Source: an uncultured Succinatimonas sp. (GTDB lineage Bacteria > Pseudomonadota > Gammaproteobacteria > Enterobacterales > Succinivibrionaceae). From it: DNA of 7,431 nucleotides. Both the position numbers and the translations under genes were made by a program. The notes under the pieces are model-generated. The model was given only the letters and a program-made list of their open reading frames with translations. It was not told the DNA's origin and made no database searches. Where the stretch lies: assembly GCA_937880335.1 (NCBI GenBank), contig CALFLJ010000157.1, forward strand, positions 1 through 7,431, read 5' to 3'. Positions 6,390-7,431 of the stretch are shown here, in pieces. Within the stretch, counting starts at the first letter, position 1. Each line of letters starts with the position of its first letter.

Positions 6390-6417
6390 GGTTTCACCTA
6401 AAAAATAAATTTGACGT

Positions 6418-6426
6418 ATTTTAACA
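6418..6426 (-). promoter_or_regulatory. Extended -10 promoter of gltX
   Basis: On the minus strand TGTTAAAAT combines an extended TG with the hexamer TAAAAT (6418-6423), five of six consensus bases. There is no convincing -35 box at 16-18 bases, which extended -10 promoters can do without. Transcription would begin near 6411, giving a leader of about 22 bases that contains the AGGTGA ribosome binding site. Confidence 0.45.
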
Positions 6427-6546
6427 CATAGGCGCCATATAAACTCATGCAGAATTTCTTTAAAGCAAAGCTGTTTATTAAACCATTAGTAGATTAACCC
6501 TTACCCAAACCATATTTAAGGTAACAACTTTCCTAATTTCCTCTGT

Positions 6547-6589
6547 ATGGGACTATATTATAGAGGTATTTTAGCCCATGCTTTTTTTT
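6547..6589 (+). terminator. Possible weak terminator or attenuator upstream of ptsI
   Basis: ATGGG (6547-6551) can pair with CCCAT (6575-6579), and CTA (6553-6555) with TAG (6572-6574) after a one-base bulge, with a 16-base loop, and eight Ts follow at 6582-6589. The stem is short for a terminator and no gene precedes it on the plus strand, so its role would be in a long ptsI leader, if one exists. It may also be chance. Confidence 0.3.
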
Positions 6590-6712
6590 GTAAGCTCAGC
6601 TTTTATTAGTTTTTTAAGAATTTTGAATTACTCTATAAAAAACTTGAATATATCTTGATAAAATTTTATTTTATCTTTTTAGATATTTGCTAAAAGCAAA
6701 GAGCTCCATCTT

Positions 6713-6741
6713 TTGCTTAGCTTAATAGCTAAGCTTATAAA
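6713..6741 (+). promoter_or_regulatory. Candidate ptsI promoter with a palindromic spacer
   Basis: A -35-like TTGCTT (6713-6718) and a -10 TATAAA (6736-6741, five of six bases) are separated by 17 bases, placing the start of transcription near 6748 and a leader of about 26 bases before the TTG start. The spacer is almost wholly occupied by the inverted repeat described separately (6715-6734). The -35 keeps only three consensus bases, so an activator or another promoter further upstream remains possible. Confidence 0.45.
6715..6734. repeat. Perfect inverted repeat, operator-like, before ptsI
   Basis: GCTTAGCT and AGCTAAGC form a perfect eight-base inverted repeat around TAAT. It covers the spacer between the candidate -35 and -10 boxes of ptsI, a position where a bound dimer would control the promoter. 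It is not followed by a T tract, so it is not a terminator. The left arm can alternatively pair with 6689-6700 if it is transcribed. Confidence 0.6.
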
Positions 6742-6773
6742 TTGTGTAAGTTTTCTTTCACAAAGGCATCATT

Positions 6774-7431
6774 TTGAATACTAACCGTTCCTTACATAAA
6801 ACAACCATTCTTCATGGTACAGCAGCAAATCGCGGTATATCATTTGGTTATATTAGTTTTCTTCAACGTCAGTACGAACATCAGGAATATCGGAATATAA
6901 CAGATGTCGATGCCGAATGTGCTCGCCTTGATAAAGCCCGTTTACACGCTATCTCTCAATTAGGAGCACTCTATGAAGTCTCACTTGAAAAGCTAGGTGA
7001 GCAAAATGCCGTTCTTTTTCAGATTCATCAGATGATGTTAGATGATCCTGATTATGTTTCTGCTATTTTAGAGCTTATAAGAAAAGAACATGTCAACGCC
7101 GAGTATGCTGTCGACGTTGTGGCAAGACGTTTTGAAAAACAATTCCTTTCTATGGACAACGACTATATGCAAGGTCGAGCCACAGATGTAATTGACGTCT
7201 CAAGACGTGTTAATGAAATTCTAATGATGCATGCCGGAGAAATGAAGAAATCCGGCATAAAATATGTAAAAGACGGTCCTACCATTTTAGCTACAGATGA
7301 TCTTGCCCCCTCTGAAACGGTACAACTTGATCAAGGGAAAGTAACCGCCATTATTACCTCTCAAGGATCTACACGTTCTCACACTGTAATCTTTGCCAGG
7401 ACCATGAATATACCTACTGTAGTTTGCATTG
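6774..7431 (+). CDS. ptsI: Partial gene, 5' part: PTS enzyme I (PEP-protein phosphotransferase)
   Basis: Enzyme I takes phosphate from phosphoenolpyruvate and passes it to HPr, starting the sugar phosphotransferase cascade. The first 219 codons are present and the frame runs off the right edge. The N-terminal swivel domain begins at HGTAANRGISFGY (14-26). The HPr-binding helical region follows, with FQIHQMMLDDPDY (82-94), VNAEYAV (107-113) and MDNDYMQGRATDV (127-139). Then comes DLAPSETVQL (176-185) and the active-site segment SQGSTRSHTVIFARTMNIPT (196-215), where His203 corresponds to the phosphorylated histidine (His189 in E. coli). The usual GGRTSH is GSTRSH here. The start is a TTG with AAAGG seven bases upstream (6762-6766); an in-frame stop at 6747-6749 limits any longer start. 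No ptsH precedes it. The wording resembles Clostridia enzyme I more than the E. coli protein. The PEP-binding C-terminal barrel is outside the window. Confidence 0.9.
   Translation, partial: MNTNRSLHKTTILHGTAANRGISFGYISFLQRQYEHQEYRNITDVDAECARLDKARLHAISQLGALYEVSLEKLGEQNAVLFQIHQMMLDDPDYVSAILELIRKEHVNAEYAVDVVARRFEKQFLSMDNDYMQGRATDVIDVSRRVNEILMMHAGEMKKSGIKYVKDGPTILATDDLAPSETVQLDQGKVTAIITSQGSTRSHTVIFARTMNIPTVVCI

Larger units (their letters stand above)
6390..6773. other. Divergent intergenic region between gltX and ptsI
   Basis: This 384-base region has no credible gene on either strand; the longest ATG-started frame noticed (6447-6497) codes for only 16 residues and lacks a ribosome binding site. 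It is more AT-rich than the flanking genes. It contains the gltX promoter near its left end, a short hairpin followed by eight Ts (6547-6589), an AT-rich inverted repeat followed by five Ts (6657-6680), and a GCTTAGCT palindrome next to a promoter-like element just before ptsI. Its length suggests regulated expression of ptsI. Confidence 0.6.

Noticed and set aside
6447..6497. A 16-codon plus-strand frame that might be a leader peptide
   Set aside because: It has no ribosome binding site and no run of regulatory codons.
6657..6680. An AT-only hairpin (GATAAAAT with ATTTTATC) followed by five Ts, considered as a terminator
   Set aside because: The stem has one G-C pair and the region is extremely AT-rich, so it is likely chance.
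1..7431. CRISPR arrays, tRNA or rRNA genes, attachment sites and toxin-antitoxin or defence genes
   Set aside because: I read both strands and found no regularly spaced repeats, cloverleaf-like sequences or recognisable defence proteins.

Overview
The window is AT-rich chromosomal DNA from a gammaproteobacterium. The best support is the adjacent pair rcsF-trmO, a gammaproteobacterial gene order, plus a GltX that aligns with the E. coli enzyme at matching residue numbers and a YcdX-type PHP phosphatase. The low GC, together with a PTS enzyme I that reads like the Clostridia/Lachnospiraceae form, suggests a gut anaerobe such as a Succinivibrionaceae member. That last step is inference.

Layout. 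At 1-259 (minus) is the 5' part of a gene cut by the window edge, probably a GNAT-type acetyltransferase. Divergent from it, 423-1169 (plus) is a single-gene unit for a periplasmic polar amino acid binding protein, with its own promoter and a strong terminator. The gap 1170-1823 lies between two convergent terminators. It is not empty: on the minus strand it holds the decayed remains of an IS607-family serine recombinase (about 1396-1753).

From 6389 down to 1826 everything is on the minus strand: gltX, then a GC-rich hairpin terminator, then a tightly packed group rcsF, trmO, a HAD-NUDIX fusion and a YcdX-like PHP phosphatase, closed by a terminator at 1767-1807. Gene junctions in this group overlap by 7-11 bases or are 5 bases apart, so translation is probably coupled. 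The group has no obvious space for its own promoter between gltX and rcsF. Its expression must come from terminator read-through or from a promoter inside gltX. Functionally it joins an outer-membrane stress sensor, a tRNA A37 methylation enzyme and three hydrolase domains of the kind that clean up phosphorylated metabolites.

The 384-base region 6390-6773 separates gltX from a divergent ptsI (plus, cut by the right edge). It holds an extended -10 promoter for gltX and a candidate ptsI promoter whose spacer is filled by a perfect inverted repeat. No ptsH precedes ptsI.

The items most worth a second look are the HAD-NUDIX fusion inside the rcsF-trmO group, the attenuator-like terminator immediately before rcsF, the IS607 relic, and the ptsI upstream palindrome. 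I see no CRISPR array, intact mobile element, tRNA or rRNA, and nothing that clearly amounts to a new defence or mobile system.
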